This document shows positions 1 to 5,826 of a DNA stretch of 6,163 bases, one piece after another. A model generated the notes under the pieces. That model saw only the letters and a list, made by a program, of their open reading frames with translations, did not search any database and was not told where the DNA came from. The stretch comes from Desulfuromonadales bacterium (lineage in GTDB: Bacteria > Desulfobacterota > Desulfuromonadia > Desulfuromonadales > UBA2294), in NCBI GenBank assembly GCA_030591795.1, contig JAUVAJ010000116.1, positions 1 through 6,163 on the forward strand, given 5' to 3'. The position numbers and the translations under genes are program-made. Numbering within the stretch: the stretch's first letter is position 1; every line of letters starts with the position of its first letter.

Positions 1-1065
1 GCGTCGATCATTTTACAACTGCTGACGGTTGTATTTGAACCGGTTGCCCGGTTGTCAAAAGAGGGTGAGCAGGGACGTAAAACAATCACCAAGTGGACTC
101 GTTATGGCACTGTAATCCTGTCCGTTGTACAGGGCACCGGCATCGCCTTTGGTCTACAGACCATGACCGGCCCCGGCGGAGATCTAGTTGTACCGAATCC
201 CGGCATCGGTTTTGTACTGATGACTGTTATTACCCTGACGGCCGGTACTGCCTTTATCATGTGGCTCGGTGAACAGATTACAGAGCGTGGCATCGGTAAC
301 GGTATCTCGCTGATCATTTTCGCCGGTATTGTTGCAACTATGCCTGGTGCGATCGTCAACTCGGCCCGTTTGATGAAAACTGGCGAATTAACCGTATTTG
401 CTGCAGTGCTTGTTCTCGCTGTAATGATTGCGGTCATCGCTTATATAATTTTCATGGAACGAGCTCAACGACGCTTGCCGATTCATTACGCCAAGCGGCA
501 AGTTGGAGCCAGAGCAGCCGGCGGCCAGACCAGCCACCTGCCACTTAAAATCAACATGAGTGGTGTTATCCCGCCGATATTTGCCAGCTCAATCATCATG
601 TTTCCGGCAACCATTGGCAGTATGGTTGATGTACCATGGGTACAATCGGTCGCCGATGTCATGGTACCGACGCATTGGATGTATAATCTGATTTTTGTTG
701 CAGCGATCATCTTTTTCTGCTACTTCTACACGGCTGTCACCTTTAACCCGGTAGATGTTGCTGAAAACATCAAAAACCAGGGTGGTTATGTCCCCGGGAT
801 TCGTCCCGGCAAAGCGACAGTCGAGTATATTGATACTGTGTTAAATCGCATCACTTTTGCCGGTGCGCTATATGTGTCGGCAGTTTGTGTTTTGCCAACT
901 ATTTTGTACGGGCAGTTTAACGTACCGTTCTTTTTTGGTGGCACTTCGCTGCTGATTGTCGTCGGTGTAGGACTTGATACCGCATCTCAGATTGAGGCGC
1001 ACCTGATTTCCCGTTCTTACGAGGGATTCATGCAGGGTGTGTCGATTAAAGGGCGCCGCAGCTAG
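1..1065 (+). CDS. secY: Protein translocase subunit SecY (5'-truncated by window edge)
   Basis: SecY forms the membrane channel of the Sec translocon with SecE and SecG, and works with SecA or the ribosome. The reading frame is open from base 1, and its first residues, [11 protein letters not shown], match the end of TM2 of SecY, so the true start lies upstream. A TTG at position 52 is internal and not the start. The visible 354 residues cover roughly the end of TM2 to TM10; the family is about 435 residues, so about 80 N-terminal residues, including TM1 and the plug, are missing. The cytosolic C4 loop ([17 protein letters not shown], about 454-504) and the C5 loop with [10 protein letters not shown] (781-810) are intact. 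The Arg encoded at 802-804 is at the position of the conserved C5 arginine that is critical for SecA-dependent translocation. The C-terminus VSIKGRRS is typical. adk follows 13 nt after the stop. Identity is very secure. Confidence 0.98.
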   Translation, partial: ASIILQLLTVVFEPVARLSKEGEQGRKTITKWTRYGTVILSVVQGTGIAFGLQTMTGPGGDLVVPNPGIGFVLMTVITLTAGTAFIMWLGEQITERGIGNGISLIIFAGIVATMPGAIVNSARLMKTGELTVFAAVLVLAVMIAVIAYIIFMERAQRRLPIHYAKRQVGARAAGGQTSHLPLKINMSGVIPPIFASSIIMFPATIGSMVDVPWVQSVADVMVPTHWMYNLIFVAAIIFFCYFYTAVTFNPVDVAENIKNQGGYVPGIRPGKATVEYIDTVLNRITFAGALYVSAVCVLPTILYGQFNVPFFFGGTSLLIVVGVGLDTASQIEAHLISRSYEGFMQGVSIKGRRS

Positions 1066-1068
1066 GGG
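1064..1068 (+). promoter_or_regulatory. Probable ribosome binding site of adk
   Basis: AGGGG overlaps the secY stop codon (TAG, 1063-1065). It lies 10 nt before the ATG at 1079 and 7 nt before the GTG at 1076, so spacing alone slightly favours the GTG; family alignment favours the ATG. The overlap with the secY stop suggests translational coupling (inference). Confidence 0.55.
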
Positions 1069-1078
1069 CGTTTTTGTG

Positions 1079-1726
1079 ATGAAGCTGATTTTACTTGGAC
1101 CGCCCGGGGCCGGAAAAGGGACTCAGGCTAAGATGTTGATGGAACGTTTTGGTATTCCGCAGATTTCGACCGGAGATATCCTGCGTGCCGCGGTCAAGGA
1201 TGGGACTCCAATGGGTCTCAAGGCCAAGGGCTGTATGGATGCTGGTGATCTGGTTCCGGATGAGGTCGTTGTCGGTATAGTTAAGGAACGTCTGCAGAAA
1301 ACTGACTGTGGCAACGGTTTTATCCTTGACGGCTTTCCGCGCACCGTGCCACAAGCTGATTCGCTGTCTGCTGATCTGGTCGAACTCGACAAACAACTTG
1401 ATGCCGTTATCTCCCTGGACGTAGATATCGAAGCTCTGGTTGAACGACTGACAGGTCGTCGCACCTGCCGTGAATGTGGCCGTGGGTTTCATGTCACTTT
1501 CGATCCGGCAAAAACTGCTGATGTTTGTGATGGCTGTGGTGGCGATTTGATTCAGCGCGACGATGATCAGGAAGTTACGATTCGTAAACGTCTCGATGTT
1601 TATCGTGAGCAGACTGAACCTTTAGTTGCATATTACCGCTCGGCGGGACTGTTGAAAGAACTTGACGGCATGCAGGATATAAATGTCGTACAACAGAAGA
1701 TGTTGGGTCTTTTGCAGGCAGGTTGA
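1079..1726 (+). CDS. adk: Adenylate kinase, long form with four-Cys (zinc-type) LID
   Basis: Cytosolic enzyme catalysing ATP + AMP = 2 ADP, which balances the adenylate pool. The protein is 215 residues, normal for the long bacterial form. The P-loop GPPGAGKGTQ is at residues 7-16, the AMP-binding stretch QISTGDILRAAV at 28-39, and the core motif GFILDGFPRT at 80-89. The LID spans about 126-163 and holds two CXXC pairs, C130/C133 and C150/C153, the tetracysteine pattern that binds structural zinc in many Gram-positive and some deltaproteobacterial enzymes. E. coli Adk has no such site. The open frame extends upstream to 1037 within secY, but homologues start MKLILLGPPG, so the ATG at 1079 is chosen. 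The adjoining GTG at 1076 is an alternative that would add one residue. Its stop codon lies just before the map start. Confidence 0.97.
   Translation: MKLILLGPPGAGKGTQAKMLMERFGIPQISTGDILRAAVKDGTPMGLKAKGCMDAGDLVPDEVVVGIVKERLQKTDCGNGFILDGFPRTVPQADSLSADLVELDKQLDAVISLDVDIEALVERLTGRRTCRECGRGFHVTFDPAKTADVCDGCGGDLIQRDDDQEVTIRKRLDVYREQTEPLVAYYRSAGLLKELDGMQDINVVQQKMLGLLQAG
1715..1722 (+). promoter_or_regulatory. Weak ribosome binding site of map
   Basis: CAGGCAGG lies at the very end of adk. The second AGG is 6 nt before the TTG at 1729, normal spacing, but is directly against the TTG at 1723. This supports 1729 as the start. The site is weak, and map translation may depend on coupling to adk, whose stop is 1724-1726 (inference). 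Confidence 0.45.
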
Positions 1727-1728
1727 CC

Positions 1729-2475
1729 TTGATTGTTATCAAGTCGGCGAGTGAACTTGATAAAATGCGTGTTGCCGGCCGTATGGTAGCGGAAATCCTG
1801 CAGCTTCTTCGCGAGAAGATCAAGCCGGGAGTCACTACTCGACAGTTAGATCGTCTGGCTGAAGATGAATGCAAAAAGAGAAACGCGATTCCGGCTTTCA
1901 AGGGTTATGGCGGTTTTCCATACACGATTTGTGCTTCGCCTAATGAACAGGTTGTACACGGTTTCGCCAACGACACACCGTTGTCAGACGGTGACATCCT
2001 GAGTATTGATTTTGGTGTGTTGTATGACGGTTTTTACGGAGACTCTGCTTTTACCGAGCCGGTCGGGAAGATTGACCAGGCGACACAGCGTTTGCTGACA
2101 GTCACCAAGTCTTCTCTGGATAACGGTATAGCGGCTGCGCTGGTCGGAAACAGGCTCTCGGATATCTCGCATGCTGTGCAGTCGACGGTAGAGCAAGAGG
2201 GCTTCAGCGTTGTTCGTGACTTTGTTGGTCACGGTATCGGCAGAAAGTTGCACGAAGCACCGCAATTGCCGAATTATGGTCCTCCGGGACAGGGTGTGCG
2301 ACTCAAGCACGGTATGACCTTGGCGATTGAGCCGATGATCAACGCCGGCGGCCCGGCGGTAACAGTTTTACAGGATGGTTGGACAGCGGTAACTTGCGAC
2401 AGTAAGTTTTCCTGCCATTTCGAGCATACGATTGCAATAACGGATAATGGCCCCGAGATTCTCACTAGATTGTGA
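1729..2475 (+). CDS. map: Type I methionine aminopeptidase (UUG start)
   Basis: Removes the initiator Met from new proteins after deformylation, when the second residue is small; it is a cytosolic dinuclear-metal enzyme of the pita-bread fold. With the TTG at 1729 the protein is 248 residues, typical of the short bacterial type Ia form without an N-terminal extension. All five metal ligands are visible: D94 (SIDFG), D105 (GDSAF), H168 (VGHGIG), E201 (AIEPMIN) and E232 (FEHT). The catalytic-site His is H77. Residue 230 is His in SCHFEH, where the E. coli enzyme has Gln233 in SAQYEH. An in-frame TTG at 1723 overlaps the adk stop and would add two residues; 1729 is preferred because it gives MIVIKSASEL, as in homologues, and better spacing from the AGG at 1720-1722. 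The gene follows adk almost directly and is followed by a 64-nt gap before rpmJ. Confidence 0.97.
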   Translation: MIVIKSASELDKMRVAGRMVAEILQLLREKIKPGVTTRQLDRLAEDECKKRNAIPAFKGYGGFPYTICASPNEQVVHGFANDTPLSDGDILSIDFGVLYDGFYGDSAFTEPVGKIDQATQRLLTVTKSSLDNGIAAALVGNRLSDISHAVQSTVEQEGFSVVRDFVGHGIGRKLHEAPQLPNYGPPGQGVRLKHGMTLAIEPMINAGGPAVTVLQDGWTAVTCDSKFSCHFEHTIAITDNGPEILTRL

Positions 2476-2500
2476 GCATAGGGGATTGAAACAGAAGCAT

Positions 2501-2515
2501 GACCAGTCTTTGGTC
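2501..2515 (+). other. Small hairpin in the map-rpmJ gap
   Basis: GACCA (2501-2505) and TGGTC (2511-2515) can form a 5-bp stem around a GTCTT loop. A run of seven A follows at 2523-2529, merging into the rpmJ ribosome binding site. There is no U tract, so it is not an intrinsic terminator on the + strand. The surrounding 64-nt gap (2476-2539) holds no gene that I can see. The stem could be chance; a regulatory role is speculative. Confidence 0.3.
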
Positions 2516-2539
2516 GCTTGGTAAAAAAAGGAACACGAT

Positions 2540-2653
2540 ATGAAAGTCCGCGCTTCAGTTAAGGCAATTTGTGACAAGTGCAAAATTGTCAAACGCAAAG
2601 GGGTCGTCAGAGTGATCTGCGAAAATCCCAAGCATAAGCAGAGACAGGGATAG
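2540..2653 (+). CDS. rpmJ: 50S ribosomal protein L36, zinc-ribbon (C+) form
   Basis: Small 50S subunit protein that binds 23S rRNA and helps in late large-subunit assembly. It has 37 residues, starting [14 protein letters not shown] and ending HKQRQG, which matches the usual 37-38. The four zinc ligands of the C+ form are present as C11, C14, C27 and H32 (C-X2-C-X12-C-X4-H), so this is the zinc-binding version and not the cysteine-less paralogue that some bacteria express under zinc limitation. The ATG has AAGGA at 2528-2532, 7 nt upstream. It follows map after 64 nt and precedes rpsM by 12 nt. In many bacteria infA sits between map and rpmJ; here it does not. Confidence 0.97.
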   Translation: MKVRASVKAICDKCKIVKRKGVVRVICENPKHKQRQG

Positions 2654-2657
2654 GAGG
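2652..2657 (+). promoter_or_regulatory. Strong ribosome binding site deciding the UUG start of rpsM
   Basis: A perfect AGGAGG overlaps the rpmJ stop codon (2651-2653) and sits 8 nt before the TTG at 2666. The strong site probably compensates for the weak start codon, and its overlap with the rpmJ stop suggests coupled translation (inference). Confidence 0.8.
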
Positions 2658-2665
2658 ATCAGACA

Positions 2666-3034
2666 TTGGCACGTATTTCTGGTATTGATTTACCGAAAAA
2701 CAAACAGATTGAAGTTGCGCTGACCTATATTTATGGCATTGGGCGCTCTTCATCCCGCAAAATAATTGCATCCGCTGGCGTTGATCCCAGCACTCGCTCA
2801 GATGATCTGACCGAGTCAGAGGTTTCAAACCTGCGCGAAATCATTGACCGTGAGTGTCAGGTCGAGGGTGACCTTCGTCGCGAGACTGCGGTAAATATCA
2901 AGCGTCTCATGGACCTTGGCTGTTATCGCGGCCTGCGTCACCGTCGCGGTCTGCCGGTGCGTGGTCAGAAAACCAAAACAAACGCCAGAACCCGCAAAGG
3001 TCCACGTAAGACCGTTGCTGGCAAGAAGAAATAG
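2666..3034 (+). CDS. rpsM: 30S ribosomal protein S13 (UUG start)
   Basis: S13 lies in the head of the 30S subunit, contacts the 50S through intersubunit bridges and touches P-site tRNA with its C-terminal tail. The product is 122 residues, a normal length. The N-terminus [20 protein letters not shown] and the segment [20 protein letters not shown] (about residues 89-108) are family hallmarks, followed by a Lys/Arg-rich tail ending AGKKK. Translation starts at a TTG; no alternative ATG or GTG upstream would keep the conserved N-terminus, and a full AGGAGG lies 8 nt before it. rpsK follows after 11 nt. Confidence 0.98.
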   Translation: MARISGIDLPKNKQIEVALTYIYGIGRSSSRKIIASAGVDPSTRSDDLTESEVSNLREIIDRECQVEGDLRRETAVNIKRLMDLGCYRGLRHRRGLPVRGQKTKTNARTRKGPRKTVAGKKK

Positions 3035-3045
3035 GTGGAGGAACC

Positions 3046-3438
3046 ATGGCTAAGCCTGGTAGAAAAGTAAGGAAAAAGTCCGAAAAGAAGAATGTTGCAA
3101 TGGGCATTGCTCATATTCAGGCAACATTCAACAACACGGTTATTACCATTACCGATATCGGTGGTAATGTGATTTCCTGGGCAACAGCAGGTGGTCAAGG
3201 CTTCAAAGGCTCACGCAAAAGCACCCCTTTTGCAGCGTCTATTGCGGCTGAAACTGCGGCCAAAAAAGCTCAGGAGCACGGCATGCGCAGTTTGGAAGTT
3301 CGTGTTAAGGGCCCAGGTTCAGGACGTGAATCGGCTCTGCGGGCGCTACAGACAGCCGGCCTGACGATTACCCTGATCAAGGACGTGACCCCGGTTCCGC
3401 ACAATGGTTGCCGTCCGCCGAAGCGCAGAAGAGTCTAA
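3046..3438 (+). CDS. rpsK: 30S ribosomal protein S11
   Basis: S11 binds 16S rRNA in the platform of the 30S subunit, near the E site and the mRNA exit path. The product has 130 residues against 129 in E. coli. Visible hallmarks are [20 protein letters not shown] (about residues 28-47), [29 protein letters not shown] and the ending [13 protein letters not shown]. The Asn-Gly at 120-121 corresponds to the Asn of E. coli S11 known to be converted to isoaspartate; the same change here would be inference. The ATG start has GGAGG at 3037-3041, with only 4 nt of spacing. rpsD begins 20 nt downstream. Confidence 0.98.
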   Translation: MAKPGRKVRKKSEKKNVAMGIAHIQATFNNTVITITDIGGNVISWATAGGQGFKGSRKSTPFAASIAAETAAKKAQEHGMRSLEVRVKGPGSGRESALRALQTAGLTITLIKDVTPVPHNGCRPPKRRRV

Positions 3439-3444
3439 GCGAAT

Positions 3445-3451
3445 AAAGGAG
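3445..3451 (+). promoter_or_regulatory. Ribosome binding site deciding the UUG start of rpsD
   Basis: AAAGGAG ends 7 nt before the TTG at 3459. No competing ATG or GTG is placed to give the conserved S4 N-terminus, so the TTG is the likely start. Confidence 0.75.
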
Positions 3452-3458
3452 AACTACG

Positions 3459-4088
3459 TTGGCTAGATATACCGGTTCCGTCTGCCGTCAGTGCAGAAGG
3501 GAGAACATGAAGCTGTTTTTGAAGGGTGATCGCTGTCACACTGACAAGTGTGCTATCGAGCGCCGTAATTATGCTCCGGGCCAGCATGGCCAAGGGCGTA
3601 TCAAGGTCTCGGACTACGGCACCCAGTTGCGTGAAAAGCAGCGAGTTAAAAGAACTTACGGCCTGCTGGAAAAGCAGTTCCGTGAATATTTTAAAAAGGC
3701 CGACCGCATGAAGGGCGTAACAGGCGAAACTCTCCTGATTCTGCTCGAGCGGCGACTCGATAGCATGGCTTACCGTATCGGTTTCTCGACCTCAAGAAGT
3801 GAGGCGCGGCAACTGGTTCGGCATGGGCATTTCCTGGTCAACGGCCGGAAAGTTGATATCCCATCTTACCAGGTTCGCCCGGGGGACGTGATTGAAGTCC
3901 GTGAAAAAAGCCGTGCAGTTGTACGCATTAATGAAGCACTGGACGGTGTAATGCGTCGTGGCATTCCTTCCTGGGTCGAGCTTGAGCGCGATGCCTTCAA
4001 AGGAACTGTCAAGACACTGCCGGTTCGTGCGGAGATGACGACGCCTGCGTTCCAGGAGCATTTAATCGTCGAACTCTACTCTAAGTAA
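3459..4088 (+). CDS. rpsD: 30S ribosomal protein S4, zinc-binding (C+) form (UUG start)
   Basis: S4 is a primary 16S rRNA-binding protein that starts 30S body assembly, and it influences decoding fidelity and mRNA unwinding at the entry channel. It has 209 residues, close to the usual 200-210. The N-terminal domain carries C9, C12, C26 and C31 (C-X2-C-X13-C-X4-C), the zinc-binding form; E. coli S4 lacks this full set. The S4 RNA-binding domain runs about 99-162, beginning [20 protein letters not shown]. The ending [10 protein letters not shown] is typical. The TTG start is fixed by the conserved N-terminus [11 protein letters not shown] and a well-placed AAAGGAG. Its place between rpsK and rpoA is the proteobacterial arrangement; in Bacillus rpsD lies elsewhere. 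In E. coli S4 represses its own operon; no comparable leader is evident here. Confidence 0.98.
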   Translation: MARYTGSVCRQCRRENMKLFLKGDRCHTDKCAIERRNYAPGQHGQGRIKVSDYGTQLREKQRVKRTYGLLEKQFREYFKKADRMKGVTGETLLILLERRLDSMAYRIGFSTSRSEARQLVRHGHFLVNGRKVDIPSYQVRPGDVIEVREKSRAVVRINEALDGVMRRGIPSWVELERDAFKGTVKTLPVRAEMTTPAFQEHLIVELYSK

Positions 4089-4135
4089 GCCAGCAATGAC
4101 TAGCTGACGATTGCAACCTCACGCGGAGGCAACGA

Positions 4136-5152
4136 ATGTATAAAAACTGGAGAGCACTCATCAAGCCGAAAAGGCTTCAGGTCGAGACTGACTCCTTGAC
4201 AGACACTTACGGCAAGTTCTACGCTGAGCCATTTGAACGTGGTTTCGGTACAACAATTGGTAATGCACTGCGACGTATTCTGCTGTCATCTTTACAGGGC
4301 GCTGCGATTACCTCGGTACGGATCAAGGACGTGTTGCATGAGTTCTCGACCATTACCGGTGTGACCGAAGACGTGACTGATGTCATTCTGAATCTCAAGG
4401 GTGTCAAGGTTAAGGTGCATGGCGATGAGACCCGGAATATCCGCATTGTCAAAAAAGGCGCTGGTGTAGTTACCGCGGCTGACATTGTAACTGATTCTCA
4501 GGTTGAAGTTCTCAACCCAGAGCACCACATTGCCACTTGCGGCAAGGGCTGCGATCTGGAGATGGACATGGTTGTCTCACTCGGCAAGGGTTATGTTTCT
4601 GCCGACCGCAATCGTGATGAGAATGCTCCGGTCGGAACCATCCCGATGGACGCAATGTTCACGCCGATCCAGAAGGTTAATTATCTGGTTACCAACGCCC
4701 GTGTCGGTCAGATCACCAACTATGACAAGTTGACGATCGAGATTCACACTGACGGCAGTGTCAGCCCTGAGGATGCAATCGCTTATGCAGCGAAAATTCT
4801 CAAGGAGCAGATGCAGATCTTTATCAATTTTGATGAAGACCTCGAGCCACCAGAAGTTGTGCCGGATGAAGGCGTAAAACGGATCAACGAGAATCTTTAC
4901 CGTTCGGTTGAGGAACTTGAGTTGTCGGTGCGAAGCGCCAATTGTCTCAAGAATGCCAATATCAGGCTGATCGGCGATCTGGTTCAGAAATCTGAAGCTG
5001 AGATGCTGAAGACGCAGAATTTCGGTCGTAAGTCTCTCAATGAAATCAAAGATATCCTGTCTGACATGGGCTTGACCCTTGGTATGTCTTTTGAGAACTT
5101 CCCCGATCCTGAATACCTGAAGATGATTGAGAAGAGTGAAGAGCACATCTGA
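4136..5152 (+). CDS. rpoA: DNA-directed RNA polymerase subunit alpha
   Basis: The alpha dimer is the assembly platform of RNA polymerase for beta and beta', and its C-terminal domain contacts UP elements and activators. The product has 338 residues (E. coli 329). The N-terminal domain covers about 1-235, with [11 protein letters not shown] (42-52), the signature helix of the dimer and beta-binding region, and [14 protein letters not shown] near 147-160. A linker at about 235-250 leads to the C-terminal domain. There R266, N269, C270, L271, K272, G297, K299 and S300 line up with E. coli residues R265, N268, C269, L270, K271, G296, K298 and S299, so UP-element binding should be intact. GGAGG at 4125-4129 is 6 nt before the ATG. 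It lies 47 nt after rpsD and 40 nt before rplQ. Confidence 0.98.
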   Translation: MYKNWRALIKPKRLQVETDSLTDTYGKFYAEPFERGFGTTIGNALRRILLSSLQGAAITSVRIKDVLHEFSTITGVTEDVTDVILNLKGVKVKVHGDETRNIRIVKKGAGVVTAADIVTDSQVEVLNPEHHIATCGKGCDLEMDMVVSLGKGYVSADRNRDENAPVGTIPMDAMFTPIQKVNYLVTNARVGQITNYDKLTIEIHTDGSVSPEDAIAYAAKILKEQMQIFINFDEDLEPPEVVPDEGVKRINENLYRSVEELELSVRSANCLKNANIRLIGDLVQKSEAEMLKTQNFGRKSLNEIKDILSDMGLTLGMSFENFPDPEYLKMIEKSEEHI

Positions 5153-5192
5153 TCTTTTCATCAGAGTTGTAGTTTAGAAAGGAAATAGCAAG

Positions 5193-5768
5193 ATGCGTCA
5201 CAATAAAACGGGCAGAAAGCTTGGTCGCAATTCCAGTCATCGCAAAGCGATGATGCGTAACATGGTGACTTCGCTGCTCGATCACGAAAAAATCACAACG
5301 ACCGACGCCAGAGCCAAAGAGTTGCGTAAAATTGCCGAGAAGATGATTACCCTCGGTAAGCGCGGCACACTGCATGCGCGTCGTCAGGCACTGCAAGTTA
5401 TCATGGACAAGAACGTAGTCGCCAAGCTGTTTGATCGTCTCGCTCCTCGCTACGCTGAACGTCCGGGCGGTTATACCCGGATTGTCAAGCTAGGCTATCG
5501 TTCGGGCGACAACGCGGCGCTTTCGTTGATTGAACTGGTTGAAGAAGAATTTACGCCGAAGCAGAAGAAAGAAAAGCCGGTGGAGCAAGAAGTGGCAGCA
5601 TCTTCGGTAGAGGAGACTGTGGCTGAAGAAGCACCAGCTGAAGAAGCACCAGCTGAAGAAGCACCAGCTGAAGAAGCACCAGCTGAAGAAGCACCGGCTG
5701 AAGAAGCACCGGCTGAAGAAGCACCGGCTGAAGAAGCACCGGCTGAAGAAGATAAAAAAGACGCTTAA
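5193..5768 (+). CDS. rplQ: 50S ribosomal protein L17 with long acidic repeat tail
   Basis: L17 binds 23S rRNA and lies on the 50S surface near the polypeptide exit. The conserved core is residues 1 to about 118: [39 protein letters not shown], then [23 protein letters not shown]. Most bacterial L17 proteins end near 115-130 residues; this one has 191. The extra part has a short mixed stretch (about 121-143), then eight AEEAP units (144-183), AEE, and DKKDA. Residues 144-186 contain 18 Glu and no Lys or Arg, opposite in charge to the basic core. The frame runs cleanly through the repeat to the TAA. AAAGGA at 5178-5183 is 9 nt before the ATG. It is the last gene of the operon, followed by a hairpin terminator. 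The tail's function is unknown. Confidence 0.97.
   Translation: MRHNKTGRKLGRNSSHRKAMMRNMVTSLLDHEKITTTDARAKELRKIAEKMITLGKRGTLHARRQALQVIMDKNVVAKLFDRLAPRYAERPGGYTRIVKLGYRSGDNAALSLIELVEEEFTPKQKKEKPVEQEVAASSVEETVAEEAPAEEAPAEEAPAEEAPAEEAPAEEAPAEEAPAEEAPAEEDKKDA
5622..5750 (+). repeat. Tandem 15-bp repeat array encoding AEEAP in the rplQ tail
   Basis: Eight complete in-frame copies of GCTGAAGAAGCACCN run from 5622 to 5741, followed by a 9-bp partial copy (5742-5750). Copies 1-4 end in CCA and copies 5-8 in CCG; otherwise all copies are identical, including at synonymous sites. Such purity points to recent expansion at the DNA level by slippage or unequal exchange rather than old protein-level conservation (inference). 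The unit is a multiple of three, so copy-number changes would keep the frame. Confidence 0.97.
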
Positions 5769-5790
5769 TTGTTGTCTGCTATTTAATTGC

Positions 5791-5822
5791 AGAAAAGGCG
5801 GGGCGTTTGCCCCGCCTTTTCT
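5791..5822. terminator. Intrinsic terminator after rplQ, probably bidirectional
   Basis: A perfect inverted repeat has two 14-nt arms, AGAAAAGGCGGGGC at 5791-5804 and its complement at 5809-5822, around a GTTT loop. The GC-rich core is flanked by an A run on the left arm and a T run on the right, so the RNA from either strand ends in a U-rich stretch. It lies 22 nt after the rplQ stop and 4 nt beyond the stop of the convergent isomerase gene, and can serve both transcripts. Confidence 0.93.
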
Positions 5823-5826
5823 CGTT

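Noticed and set aside
1091..1492. Open frames on the - strand opposite adk
   Set aside because: Antisense to adk, no recognisable domain and no ribosome binding site; the + strand frame carries all adenylate kinase motifs.
2486..2514. Possible promoter before rpmJ (TTGAAA at 2486-2491)
   Set aside because: The -35-like box has no acceptable -10 box 16-18 nt downstream (TTTGGT at 2509-2514).
4093..4114. GCAAT...ATTGC inverted repeat between rpsD and rpoA
   Set aside because: Only 5 bp with a 12-nt loop and no T tract; likely chance and not a terminator.
4503..4733. Small + strand frame inside rpoA
   Set aside because: Out-of-frame overlap with the conserved RpoA N-terminal domain; Arg/Ser-rich composition typical of a shadow frame.
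4577..5161. 194-residue open frame on the - strand opposite rpoA
   Set aside because: It lies wholly antisense to a conserved rpoA, shows no recognisable family motifs, and is explained by codon bias of rpoA.
5551..5739. Leu-Gln-Pro-Val repeat protein on the - strand opposite the rplQ tail
   Set aside because: It is simply the complement of the 15-bp tandem repeat; the sense frame is an intact continuation of L17.
5622..5741. Tandem array considered as a CRISPR or iteron-type repeat
   Set aside because: Units are directly adjacent without spacers, in frame within rplQ, and encode a regular peptide.
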